A stretch of DNA of 64,000 nt, taken from Rotaria macrura (lineage: Eukaryota; Rotifera; Eurotatoria; Philodinida; Philodinidae). Every line of letters starts with the position of its first letter. Within the stretch, counting starts at the first letter, position 1. Positions 24,745 to 36,774 of the stretch are shown in pieces. The notes beneath the pieces were generated by a model. That model searched no databases. It was given only the letters and a program-made list of their open reading frames with translations, and was not told where the DNA came from. The stretch covers positions 62,001-126,000 of the forward strand of contig OENT01000265.1 of the NCBI GenBank assembly GCA_900239685.1. The letters run 5' to 3'. A program made the position numbers and the translations under genes.

Positions 24745-26798
24745 TTAGTATGGTTTTCTACTATTTGACTTTTTCTTTGATTGTATTTGTTGTTGATTCT
24801 CATTGAAATTTGTTTTTAATGAAGATTGCCATTGAATCAATTGTCCATCGTCACCACATGAATAAAGTGTAGAACGATTAGTTACGATTGCACGTATCGT
24901 TTCAGAATGAAGTGAATCCAATGGTATAATAGTAGGTTGAGATTGATCAGACGGAACTAATGTTATATTCATTTTTCCCATATGATCACACATTAATAAT
25001 GGCCAATAGGTTTTCATATCAGCTATTGTTATTGATGGTAACAAGTCTTTAACGTTACTATCAGATAGTATGTCAACGATGGTTGCATGAGATGAAGATA
25101 GGTGATGAACAAATGTAGAAGATTTCGGTGATGAATCAAATGTGTTCGGAAACTGCTCGGATGCTATTATCTCACTATCTGTATCCCCTTGCACCAGCAA
25201 TTGTTGATTTTCATCGGATGTTGACCAAATATAAAAAGCATTGGATGCAGTTGTTGCATATACGGTATCATACTGAGAAAAACCACATTTTGCAACAGGT
25301 CCATTGGCATTGAAAACCTAAACAAATACGATTTCTATTATACTACATTGTTTTAAAAATGATGACCGAAGATGCTCCTGCTCTTATTTACTTAGGATTT
25401 TCAAGATTATCATTTCGTTCTTTTGATAATAAAAAGAATCATGTTCTTTTTTTGGAACAAAACACTCAGGAAATTATCAGATAACTAATACCTTAAGTCT
25501 TCTATATGAAAAATTGTCTTTTTTTTTCTCGTAATGATCACATATGTATTCCATGTTGCTGAGAAAAATTTAGCAACAGGTCAAGAGTACATTCGTTTTC
25601 AACTAGAATTATCGGTTCGATTATACTTTTTGAGAGAAGATGGAGTGAAACTTGCTGAATTCAAAGTTCAGAAAACTATATAGTACCTACGATCAAGTAT
25701 GGTGGATCTCAAATGAATCGATATAAGATTCAACATCGTCTCTGTCTGAAATATTCCTGATAGATTTTACTTCAAATAGAAATAGACATCAAGTTTGATG
25801 GTCTGCACGTTTTTGTCAATTCTCGAATTGCTCATTTGTGATCTTCATTATTGTTTTACCATGGTTAGAAAAAAAAACTTTCTAATATGTTTGTAAATAG
25901 TAATTCTCAAACAATAGAAGTTGATCTCGCATGAATGTTTCTTTTGGAAATTTAACATAGTTTTTTATTCGTTCGATGGTTATGGTTTCATTTGAAGCAT
26001 TTTTTGGGGGTGGGAGGTTGTATTATTAAGCCAATTTATTACATTGAAGAGTATTGCTGGAAAAATTTTAGAACATTATACTATTGAGAGAAAAATTTAA
26101 TTGTAAAGATATCCTTCACATGGTACCTGTTCAAGTGCATCATCTTCATTGGACTTTGATACATCATACAAACAAACAAGACCATCTGTGGAACCACTTA
26201 TTAAATGAGTTGAATTCATTCGAGAAAACTTGACTTGAATTATATCATCCGAATGTGATTCCGTGTAATATCCTAATAGTTGTTTCTTGATTGGAGCTCG
26301 TAAATCCCAAAAAGCAATAGCAACGTTTTCATCACCTTTAAGTTCAGTACCAGCAGCAACTAATTGATCTTCATTATTACATGTTACTGAGAGAAATTCA
26401 TGTGTATCACCACAACCATTCAATTGAATCGTTTCTAACTGTGGTGTTCTTGTGTCCCAAACAAGAACTGAATTCTTATTAGTCGAGGCAAACAAAGTGT
26501 ATGGTGAAATATAAGCATATTGAATAGAATGTATTGTTATTGAAGACGCTAAATCATTGTGATCAAAATTATTTGAAGTTGATGAAAGTGATGATACAGA
26601 TTGTAGTGTTGTTGCATCAAATAATTGAATGGTATTTGGAATAGTCAGTACAGCAACATGACTATGACTACTATTTAGAGTAAGATCAACAGCATAGCAA
26701 TTATTTGTTTCTGATGAAGATCGTACCGAACTTTTATTGATACAGATCAATGATTTCAAAGATGATGAAGAATTGGCATTTGTTGATTTGAATTTCAT
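24745..26798 (-). CDS. WD40 repeat protein, WDR89-like
   Basis: Two exons, 26798-26127 and 25317-24745, give 414 residues in frame. WD-type blades are recognisable as NTIQLFDATT, NSVLVWDTRTPQLE, NVAIAFWDLRAP, HLISGSTDGLVCLYDVS, DTVYATTASNAFYIWST and STLYSCGDDGQLIQWQ, which is enough for a single propeller. The length and the order of blades resemble WDR89 (about 387 residues), a poorly characterised nuclear or nucleolar WD protein; that name is a moderate guess. The C-terminus is basic (SKKKSNSRKPY). The 809 bp intron is unusually long for this window. An acceptor two bases before the ATG points to a 5' untranslated exon. Confidence 0.8.
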
Positions 26799-27108
26799 AT
26801 CTGAAATAATTCGACTTAAAGAAATCCATGGTATTGAAATTAGTTGACCTTGTTAACTTATTTTATAACTTGATATTTTCGATGACTCAAACTTTTCCTG
26901 TTTCTCTGAAATGTATTCTTTTCAATGAAATCATCCATCACGAATTTTTATTCTTTTAATCTTTGTGGAATGAATGGAATCAGAACAAAAATTGTAACAA
27001 TACATTAGTAGAAAAACGAAAAAGAAAACAACATAAAGAAAAGAAAACGCTTTGTCTGTTGTTCAAGTCTACTGAGACAATTCGCTTCAATCGCTCGTAT
27101 GGAAAATC

Positions 27109-27534
27109 TTAATAAACGTGAACCATTCCATAGAGAAATGTCCAAAAGAGTACATAGGTTAGTAGACCATTAAAAAATCCATTAAGAAAGACATGATTTA
27201 AACTATTGAAAAACTTTCGATGTTCATGGCGAATCAGTATGAATATAACAATCGATAGTAGAAACATTGATAAACCATAAAATAGAAAACCTTTATATGA
27301 TGTAAGACCAATAATACCAGCAACACAGCCAGATAATGCACTAATAGATGTACGACATTGTTCAAGACTATTTTCATTGAAACGAACAGCTACATCACTG
27401 TAAATAGCTGACTCCTGTTTTCGCTTCTCATTACCAGCTGATAATGTCGAAGTATCGGTCGATGATGCCCGTTTTGCAGCGATGGTACGTGAGTCAGCTG
27501 TACGACGAATTTGCATTTCACTATTTGTTGACAT
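27109..27534 (-). CDS. EMC6: EMC6, ER membrane protein complex subunit 6
   Basis: A single exon of 141 codons. The ATG at 27534 is the first in frame; the longer ORF upstream has no ATG. The first 60 residues are polar and variable. The conserved core begins FNENSLEQCRTSISALSGC and continues GIIGLTSYKGFLFY. Hydrophobic segments are at about 85-105 and 115-138. The protein ends LLTYVLFWTFLYGMVHVY, the near-invariant EMC6 terminus. EMC6 is a small core subunit of the EMC insertase, which places transmembrane segments into the ER membrane. Vertebrate EMC6 is about 110 residues, so the N-terminus here is about 30 residues longer. Confidence 0.95.
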   Translation of the reverse strand: MSTNSEMQIRRTADSRTIAAKRASSTDTSTLSAGNEKRKQESAIYSDVAVRFNENSLEQCRTSISALSGCVAGIIGLTSYKGFLFYGLSMFLLSIVIFILIRHEHRKFFNSLNHVFLNGFFNGLLTYVLFWTFLYGMVHVY

Positions 27535-27829
27535 GTTGAATTTTTTCTTATTTGATTTGATTTGATCGATTAAGATTGAAAGTGACTTCAATGAAAGAGA
27601 AATATTAACCTTGGTTGATATTCTTCAATTATACTTACTTAATACAGAATTGAAGATCAGAATCTATAATTAATATACATCTAAGAACAAAAAATAAAAA
27701 AAGAACATAGTGTGTCATGTCATGAAGAATAAAATCGTTTGTTTTTTAAACAATAATAAACAATCGATATTCATCGAGTTTTAAAAAGAAAGTGAAAACA
27801 ATCGAACTAGGGTTATAATGTGTCTGTAT

Positions 27830-27835
27830 TTTATT
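27830..27835 (-). promoter_or_regulatory. Polyadenylation signal of USP5
   Basis: AATAAA on the minus strand, 18 bases past the USP5 stop codon, implying a very short 3' untranslated region. Confidence 0.5.
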
Positions 27836-27852
27836 TTGCTTTCCATACTCAA

Positions 27853-30800
27853 TTAAACATCTTCACGTTTGTAGAAATAAAGATAAGCTAAATCTTTGGG
27901 TGGATGTTCAGAATATGCAACAACTTCATCATTAAATATAATCCAACGATCATCTTTGAGAATATGTGCGACATAATGACCCGATGATGGATGATTACCA
28001 ATATGAGAAATGAAAGCCATAAGCCGATATTTGCCAATACCATCACGATAGTTTTGCTTCGTCTCATGCGTAGATGATGATGATGATGATGATGATGATG
28101 CAACAAATGCATTCAAACTTGAACTATCTTCAGGTGTATTAAGAGCCCAATCAACAGCTGCTTCAACATTATTATTCGTTGATGATAATGCACGAAGTGC
28201 GTGAGCACGTGAAAAACCCATGGACATAACAATGCCAATACTTTCTTCATCAACCTAAGAGGTAGAAATGAGCAAGGAAAAACAGTTTATTGTTTCATTC
28301 GATTTAGTAAAATTCCACAAAACTTTTTAAGTAGAAAATTATCAGTGTAAATTAAAATGACTCGTAGTTATAGAGGTTACTAAAAAATTGATTGATACTT
28401 TTCAATTCACACGATAATAATGAAAGAAAGTTTCAATTTATGTAAAAACTATCATTCCAGTTATTTGTTACTTCATCGGTTTTAGGTGTTTGATGATGAA
28501 GATTTAAAAACAGAATCTTTATATATTACTGACAACAATTCTATTGATAATGTTGAACGTTTTATGTAATCTTATGACTTTGAATACTCTTGTTAACTCT
28601 ATTTAGTTTTCGAAGATTGTACTATTGATCCACATAGAATTTTTTTTTTGACGTATACAACATATCACGTAAGATAGGACAATTTGAATAAATTTTTCAT
28701 AACTTACGTTGATTTCCCGTAGGATTATGCTTGTCGTGCTTATGATGTATGCCTGACTTTTGTGAGAGAAGTACACAAGGATTTCTTTTAAAAATTCAGA
28801 CATTAGCATACAAGGATTGACAGACTCATGAGCATATATTCAATTGTCTTTTGATTGAAATTTGATTTCGATAGCAGATAACTTCATCATCATTCCCGAT
28901 AGGATTTCATGAGGAAATGAATGTACTGATGAAACTTTTATTGGAGCTTTTCTTCTCAAATAATTTCATGTAAGAATATCTTATACTGTGAAAACTTTCC
29001 TTGGGTCAGATATTTGATTTCTTTCTTATGGAATTTTCAAGTTCATTTCTCTACTCTTCTAATTTATCAACTGTAAACTATACGAAATTTCACAGAAGCA
29101 TAGTTTAGTATTAGAAATGCTTCTATAATAACATTCGTCAAATGACTTACAGGTGGCGTTTGAATTTGTTCAACTCGAGCTCTTTTACTTGGTGCTTGGT
29201 AGGGTGTATCGAAATCTGGATCCGATTGATGTTCAAATACCCAATTCATAGCTGCTTCAATATCATGATTACCCGTATTGATTAATGCTCGTTTACAGCC
29301 TTCCATTGAAAAACCCATATCAACAAGTTGTTGTAAAAGAACTTCATTAACATGAACAGCTGAGTGACTGGTAGGTTCATCATCTAAAAAGAGACGGGAA
29401 AGCTTTTGTTTTCTGTGGAGAAAGACAATCGAATTTCCAATTTACCATCAACCATCAATATTTCACCTTGTTGAAGTCCTGTTGCACGTAATGCATTAAG
29501 ATCAAGTTCATCGGGAACGTCCATAGACACATCAATTTTTTTCGGTGTCCAATCCGAATTAAATGTATACTTTTTCAATTGAACAACAAGATAATCAGGA
29601 AAAGTTAAAAATTTTTGAGTCTTTCTTATTGTCGTCGTACGTCCATGTTGCGGTAATTTATAATCATTAATATCTTCTGCTTGAGCCCATAGTGATATGG
29701 CTTCTTGAAGTGGAATGATAGGACGTACAACAGGTAAATCATTTAATTGTTTGCCTTGTTTCTCCAAATCTTCTTTTATTTGATTATATTGAATTACCTC
29801 TTGCATATTTCTCGCTGCTTCTAGCGGTACATTCAATCGAAACATGGAGTCATTACGTGTTAAGTATCGTACTTGATTTGTTTCAGGATAATAAATACGT
29901 TCTTCAAGTTCGAATTGAAAACAAGTACTTGGATCCAATGATGGATTCGCTGTAGGGTCCTTTTTACAATGGTTATGTACTTGTTCTGTGTAGTATTGAA
30001 GAAATTCGGCAGCATCTTGTTGTTGTTTTGTACTAAAGTCAGCATGATTACGACCAATCAATAAACGAAACATCTGTGGACGAATACATGATGGAGCTTG
30101 TAATGATGGATCAACATTGGCTAACATCTCTTTCGAATAGCGACCTGACAATAGACCATCAGCTAATTTGGCTGTTTGTGCATTGAAATCATTGGCAGGA
30201 TCTTTAGCTTTGTCAAAGTAAAATTCGCAATGCTTGTAATATTTTTCTTGAAAATCTTTCAGTGTAAATAAGACTTGCATGACTGAATTCATATAACATG
30301 AATTTCCTAAATTTTTCATACCAGTATAACCTAAAATAGACAATAAATCATCAAATAAAAATCGATTGTTAAAATGTGTTTCTTTTATTCGCATACCTGG
30401 TCCATGAACAGGTTGTAATTTTGAATTCGCTTCTTCAATCATTGATGCTTCACCATACTTTTGATTTAATTCGATTTCTAAATCAGCCATGGATCGATCA
30501 CTTTTTTCCATTTTAAGCATATTAATTCCCCAATGTGATAAATGAACAGCAAGATTTGGATCTTCAACCATATCATCTTCATCGTATGAATAAACATCGG
30601 CACCTTTAGCTGTTATAGTTCCTAGAGAGAAAATTTCCAAAAAGAAAACAATCAATTTCAATCGTTCATGGTAATGATTCTGATTATGCTATTAATACAA
30701 TCACAGAATATAATATCATCTAGTTGCTATCAGAATTATAGAAGTTGGAGATTTACTCTAGTCCCGATAAGTAAAATACGAAAATTTGTTCCGACTTTTA

Positions 30801-32300
30801 TGATTGCAGAAAAAGCATTGTCCTGTTCCCAAAGATTGAAACTAATTATTTTTCAGTGCGGTAAATTATTAATCATAGTGATGAGAAGCATTATTCAATT
30901 GATACGTTCTGAATGTTAATCGTTGTCGCCTATAGGAATAAACAAGAATCGGAGATAGCTACGAATTTTTTTTTCTTAGGATGAAATTTCAACTAAATTA
31001 AACTAATCTTATACATCTGTAATCAGAATATTTGATATTTACATCAGATGACAAGTCTTCTTAGATATATGTTATCAGTAGCGAAAATTCAGCATACTAT
31101 TAGTAAAGACATGAAATTTGTTTTCCAGTTTCGGATTGTATTCAATAATAGGCTATTGAACAGTATTTGTTTACAAATCTTTTTTTTTATTCGTACCATG
31201 TCTGGATCGAATTTTAAAAAACTTTGACTAAATTAGACTACGTTCTAAATTTTTCAATTAGTTTTTGTAATATGTCAAACTTATAATTAGTTCATTGTCG
31301 GTTAATTTTCAATAGTAAGTTCCTTTTTCTAGCATCATACGGTGTTCATGTTTTTAGATAATATCACATACAAATCAAAGAACACGATTACATGAATCAA
31401 CACTAAATACTCATACATCTTTCGCATGTCAACGGAAAATTTTCAAATCATAATTTTTACAGAAATGTTGAATTTATATGTCATACTCTTGTATGTGATC
31501 GATGGGAATGTCAATTTGATCAACATCATAACGATGGATTTAAAAATAGTAATGACCGAACATAAAACTAAATTCTCAAATAACTAACCAAGTTTGACAG
31601 CTAATGGATACCGTGCTCTATAATAATGTTCAGCAGCGTGATTATTTCCACCAGTACCATCGAAAAATTTTCTTCCACATAGAATAGATCCATCAGTTAA
31701 ATTGAGCCATAGGTTTTCTTTTAAATCACATCGTTCACATTGCCAACCATTGGGTGGAATTTTACGACCATTATTTAATTGTTCTAATGTTTGAGTATGT
31801 TTGGTTATACGACGAATTTCTCCATTCCATGTTGTATTCATCAATGAACGTTCCTCTTTTAAAAATGCAGAATCTGCAGCTATGATAGCATCAGCTGATT
31901 GTCTTACATTGTCAGGTAATTGATTAGTTTTATCTGGATAAGGAACAGTTGCATCTGGATGAATATAAATTGAATATTGCTCATCGAATGTAAAACGATT
32001 TGATTGATTGACGTCAAAACCGCCTTCTATACCAATGGCTAGTTTTGTTACTTTCGTTGCTTCGGCATTAGCATCGATTGGTACAGCTATCCGTCTTCGT
32101 ATGATATGTAAGAAGACATTTTTTCCTGGATTATTTTTACAATGTCGTTCAAGATGTTCTTTTCCAATACCACGAAATGTTGACATACAAATATAAAGAC
32201 CATTTTCAGATTCAGGATTATCAAATGAATAAAGACATTCATCTTTATAAATGTTATCATTGGCACCAGGTGCACGTACATTCTTATACATATCAGTCAT
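27853..32300 (-). CDS. USP5: USP5, ubiquitin carboxyl-terminal hydrolase 5 (isopeptidase T)
   Basis: Five introns separate six coding exons: 32300-31589, 30621-30397, 30330-29446, 29383-29151 and 28254-27853 carry the frame, giving 818 residues (human USP5 858). In order: the N-terminal variant zinc-finger region (KDECLYSFDNPESENGLYICM), the ZnF-UBP (CERCDLKENLWLNLTDGSILCGR), the Cys box NLGNSCYMNSVMQVL with catalytic Cys near residue 324, the QQQDAAEF motif, two UBA domains (VDMGFSMEGCKRAL; VMSMGFSRAHALRAL) inserted in the catalytic domain, and the His box GNHPSSGHYVAHI. USP5 disassembles unanchored polyubiquitin chains, reading the free C-terminal Gly-Gly through the ZnF-UBP. USP13 is the close paralogue; intact catalytic residues and ZnF-UBP favour USP5. 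The intron at 30396-30331 is 66 bp and stop-free. A 967 bp intron follows exon 1. Note: the listed ranges are five exons joined by four introns. Confidence 0.95.
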
Positions 32301-33300
32301 GATTGTTTATCTGAAAGCACAATTACTTGAAAATTATTGACAAATAATTATGATTGCTGTTCGTTAAGCAAAACGAAAACGAAAACTATAGATATATATG
32401 TATATATATACAATGACTAGAAAAGTATAAGGCGTCGGTAATTCAAAATTTGAAACAGTCACAAGAAAAGATTAAAGAAATTTAAGTACATCAAAAACAT
32501 CGAGCCTCAATATTTTATCAAAATTCAATTGTATATAGAATGGTTTCTTTTTGATAAACTAAAGTGAAACTATCAGTTATTAATTTAGACTATCAAAATT
32601 TCGATGTCGAAATAAATAAATATTATATATGTTTGACATAAGAGTAAAAAATTTGAATGATTTGTGTTATTCAATATTCGAATGCGATGCATGTCGAAAA
32701 AGAAACACTTGTTCTTAGGCTAAATACATGTCGGAGTACCCGATCTCAACTATCATAGGATGTACGCAGTCATAGTGAAAGACATAAATGATTTTTTCTA
32801 TTTTAAATTTAAAATTCAAATTAGATTGTCTTCTCATTTTGAACATGATGTTCTCTGTTGTTATTTTTACATCGAAAATTAGGTTCTACGGATCAACGGA
32901 GAATAATGTGAAGTTTCGACTTTAAAAATCATCCATTATCATAAAAATCAAGTATGAGTTTTTTTTTACACGCGCAAAATCTGTACTTGATTAGTTCTAT
33001 TCATCCGAGAAATCTATAGAATAGGTCATTCATCAAATAAGAAATACCGGAAATCTTTCAGTAATATTATTAGTGTACGATAGGGTGAGATAAGATATAT
33101 CTTAGCAGACGATGCTTTTCGAATACTTGAATTAGTAAAGACCGTAAAAATTATTTTTTTGGCATTACTTTTCACTGTAGCCATGTTAAAAATCAGAGTA
33201 ACTCGATATGCTCTATTGAGTGAAGGGAAAAGTTAATTTTGAATTTCCGACCCCTTAAATAAAAATTGCGAAAAAAAAACAAGCCGCCAAATGTCTACTC
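32301..33300. other. Intergenic stretch between RIC3 and USP5
   Basis: Promoter side of USP5 and 3' flank of RIC3. No ORF, RNA gene or clear repeat was recognised. Confidence 0.4.
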
Positions 33301-34920
33301 TTAACATTCTTCTTTTGTTGAAGGATTCTGTTCTTCATTGGATGTTGTTGGATCTTGTTCTATTGATACATTACAACTACTTAATGATTGCGAGCGATTA
33401 CGTTGACGCCATTGTTGCACTTTTGTTCGAGTATCTGTTGTTTCATCGGGTCGTTTATTTTTATTCAATTCATAATCATCGACTGTGTCCGGGTCAGATC
33501 CATAATTAGTGTTCATAATGCCATAACGTTCAGACGAGGATTCAGATTCACTATCTTCCTCAGTGTCAACAGAAACTTCGTCTTCTTCTTCCTCATATGA
33601 TGATGAAGATGATGATGGATTTTCTGCTTGATTATTTGATGGTATTATTTCGTCTTGCGGAATTGAACTATCATCGCTATTTGAATTATCTTCTTCTTCG
33701 TCGATACTCTCTTCACTTTCATTATGTGATCTTGATGATAGATTACATTCTTCTTCATTATTTAGATTCTACAAAAACAAATAAAAACCATAAGAATTCT
33801 TTCTGATTCATATATTAACCTCGTCTGATGGTTGAAGAAATATTTGCGTGTTTTTCGTCAAGTCATTTACTTTATTTGAAACAGAATTAATTGTATTTAA
33901 AATTTTATACATTTGAGCTTCTGTGGAAGCTAAACGATCTTGTAGTTGAGATATTTCACGTTGAGTTAAATTATGATTTCTTTGCTTTGTACCAAGTTTT
34001 GAATTAATAAATGATAATGAACTTTTCATTTCATCCAGAGCATGACACACTAAACAAATTTCATTCTAAAAAGAAAAATCAAACAGAAAAGTCTTCGAAA
34101 CAAACTTTGACTTTGTTCGGTTGTAGCATTTTGTTCAGCTTCAAATTCTTTCTGTCGTCTTGCTTTCAAATATTCTACATAATCAGGATCTAATCCTAAA
34201 AATCATGGTTCATGTTCATTCAAGACATAGAAGTATGCGAAATAAATCTACCAGCATATGAATCTTCATTTTCTTCTTCATCGTCAGTAGGATAATTTTT
34301 AGCATTATACTTAAATTTTCTTTTGTCACTATTCCATTGAATATTATCAGTTGAATATTGCAATTTCGTCTTAACGTCTGTGTTATTTCGTTTAGCCCAA
34401 TACTAAAATGAATACGAATAACAACTGTCCAACAAAATCAACGAACTTCGCCATACTTTAAAACAAGTATAAATGAAGAAAATTAATATACCAACAGTGT
34501 ACATTGGCAACGCAAAAGTTGCATTAGGCTTTGAAGTATTCTGTTCCATGGATGATGACTGGTGTTGATTATTAGCACCGGGAGTAGATATTCGCATATT
34601 TACATATTCATGGTTTAGATTCAATGAAGGATTCTAACATAAATTCAAAATTTTACTTTATACTTAGAACGCAAATGAAACAGAATTCATATCGAATACC
34701 TCATCATTAGAAGACATTTCTGATGATGCTGATTGGTGAAAATCTAACATAAATGAATATTTGCACGTTTTACAGATGTCAATTGATACTTACGATTATC
34801 CAGATGATGTGTTGGCGATGATCTTGGTCGAAATAATGGTATGAGAACTCGTGGTATGAGAACTGCAAAGCAACCGAAAACGATAGCAACTAAAATATTG
34901 GGTCGAGCGAAAAGAGACAT
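33301..34920 (-). CDS. RIC3: RIC3 family acetylcholine-receptor chaperone
   Basis: Seven exons (34920-34794, 34743-34700, 34633-34457, 34402-34252, 34195-34106, 34049-33820, 33768-33301) encode 428 residues. The N-terminus is a membrane segment (ILVAIVFGCFAVLIPRVLIP, residues 9-28). A polar linker follows, then the conserved second segment PMYTVGILIFFIYTCFKYW (about residues 99-117). A charged region contains DPDYVEYLKARRQKEFEAE. A coiled coil follows (QREISQLQDRLASTEAQM), and the tail is very acidic and Ser-rich. This order (TM, linker, TM, coiled coil, acidic tail) is that of RIC3, an ER protein that promotes folding and assembly of nicotinic acetylcholine and related receptors. The acceptor of exon 6 was chosen to keep frame; a nearer AG would shift it. 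Confidence 0.85.
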
Positions 34921-36528
34921 TTGCTAATGATCTGTAAAATATATTGTGATTATTAAATAGAATTTCAATCGAGTATGACCAGATACTGATTCTTGTAGCT
35001 AATACTTTTTTCCTTATTTTTACTTATTGACATTGATTCGACAAACAACGATTCTATCGTGATAGTTATATAGATGTCGCTCATATACATTGTACAAGAA
35101 ATGCAATTCGAATTATTTTCGCAGGCCTCACAGCAATACTAATTTCCGAATTTTTCTGCTTTTGACTGAAAATTCAGATTTTTAAGATCTATCTCTCTGG
35201 TACCGCATATACGTCATTTATTTTCCACGTCTTATTTCATTAAACTCAAGATTTCTTTAAAATTTGATGGAAATATTTAGTGAATATTTTCTATACAAAG
35301 AAAGATGGTACTCATATTTTTATTTACTCTATATTTTTTATATTGTAATCAGTTTAAGAATCGATTGTTTTGAATGAGTTGATTTTTGACATCAACCATT
35401 TTATTATCAGTAATTATTACCAATGCTTCGGTGGTATCTAGGTCTTACAGTTTATGACCGTGCGTAACTGCAGTAAATCTTGTATTCGCTTAATTTAACA
35501 GTGTAGTCGATCTACTGAGGTTTCTATATAAACGTGTTTATTCGTTTATCTATAACACGGTTGTTTTATATGTGTGAAGAGTAGGGATATGAAGAAAAGT
35601 AAAAATGGGAGGTGAAGAAGAAGGCGTGCTACAGGGAAGTAGTTTGAATGCTGGAAAAGATGACCAGAAAACCTTGAAATTATGAGAATACGAATCTTTC
35701 GTATTTCTTTTTACCATTATTTTCTTGATAAAAATGCGATTTTGACGAGAAAATAAAGAGGCTTCAAAAGTAAAGGATACTCCCTTTCCAAGACCATCAT
35801 GCCTGAGGAAAAGAGAACGTATACACACTGCATAATTAGAAGTAGTGAACGAAAAGGAAAAGGCAGAACTCGAACTATGAAAATGACGAAACTCAATCGA
35901 ATAATTTCAATGAATTATTATTTATTGAGATTTGTGCAACTTGCATCGTGAACAACAAATACTATGATAAGAATTAAAATATTCTGATTCTTCTCGAAAA
36001 TTTGTCCTGCCATTTTTCGAGATTTGCAAACATAATTAGATGTGACTCCTGAGTCGTTCCTGACTTTCAGAGATAGCTTGTGTCTATTGTCCATTGAAAA
36101 TCGTCAGCTTGATCTTTGAAACATGAATTTTCATATAGTCATTTAAAGACGTCAATATCACTATGTATGCAGAAGCTGATTTTTACATTGCATTAATAGG
36201 GAATGATGAAAATCTTGGAGAACCTTGCAACAGTGAACAAGTTTCCATGTCTAATAAAAAAACATCATGCAATATCAACGGATATAATTATTAGCATCAT
36301 CTCTCTATACTAATTAAAAATTAGTTGACATCATCTGAACGTTCGTGTTTTAACGAAATCCTAATTAATATCATTGACTTGTTTCATAAAAACATTCTTA
36401 CAACAAAGTCTAATCAACATTGTCTATATACTCAAAATTAGATAAACATATTCTGATTTAATGACATTGATGATCTTAATGCGCTAAAATTTATTTCAAC
36501 AAATACTTATTATTCATTCAAAATCACT
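34921..36528. other. Intergenic stretch upstream of RIC3
   Basis: AT-rich, with a short minus-strand ORF (35550-35828) that lacks coding character. Nothing else recognised. Confidence 0.4.
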
Positions 36529-36774
36529 ATGAATAAACAATCATCTGAATATCAAATGAAAGCCTATATAAACCATGGTTTGAATCAACAACATGGTTTA
36601 GATAGTCAAGAAGGATCAGCAGCATTATTGCAAGCCAATAAACCTGAAGTTGACGGAACACATATTCAACATGCGACAATGCTCGCTCAATCTGATGAAA
36701 AACTAACTATGCTACAATCTTCTACGCTCGGAATTCAAAATAACAGTATATCTCGTATAATAAAGAGAAATTGA
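36529..36774 (+). CDS. Possible 81-residue hypothetical protein
   Basis: An uninterrupted ATG-to-stop frame beginning MNKQSSEYQMKAYINHGLN. The product is hydrophilic, rich in Gln, Asn, Ser and His, with balanced codon use rather than AT-only codons, unlike the noise ORFs nearby. There is no domain, signal peptide or membrane segment, and no obvious spliced continuation. It may be a single-exon gene, an exon, or chance. Confidence 0.3.
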   Translation: MNKQSSEYQMKAYINHGLNQQHGLDSQEGSAALLQANKPEVDGTHIQHATMLAQSDEKLTMLQSSTLGIQNNSISRIIKRN

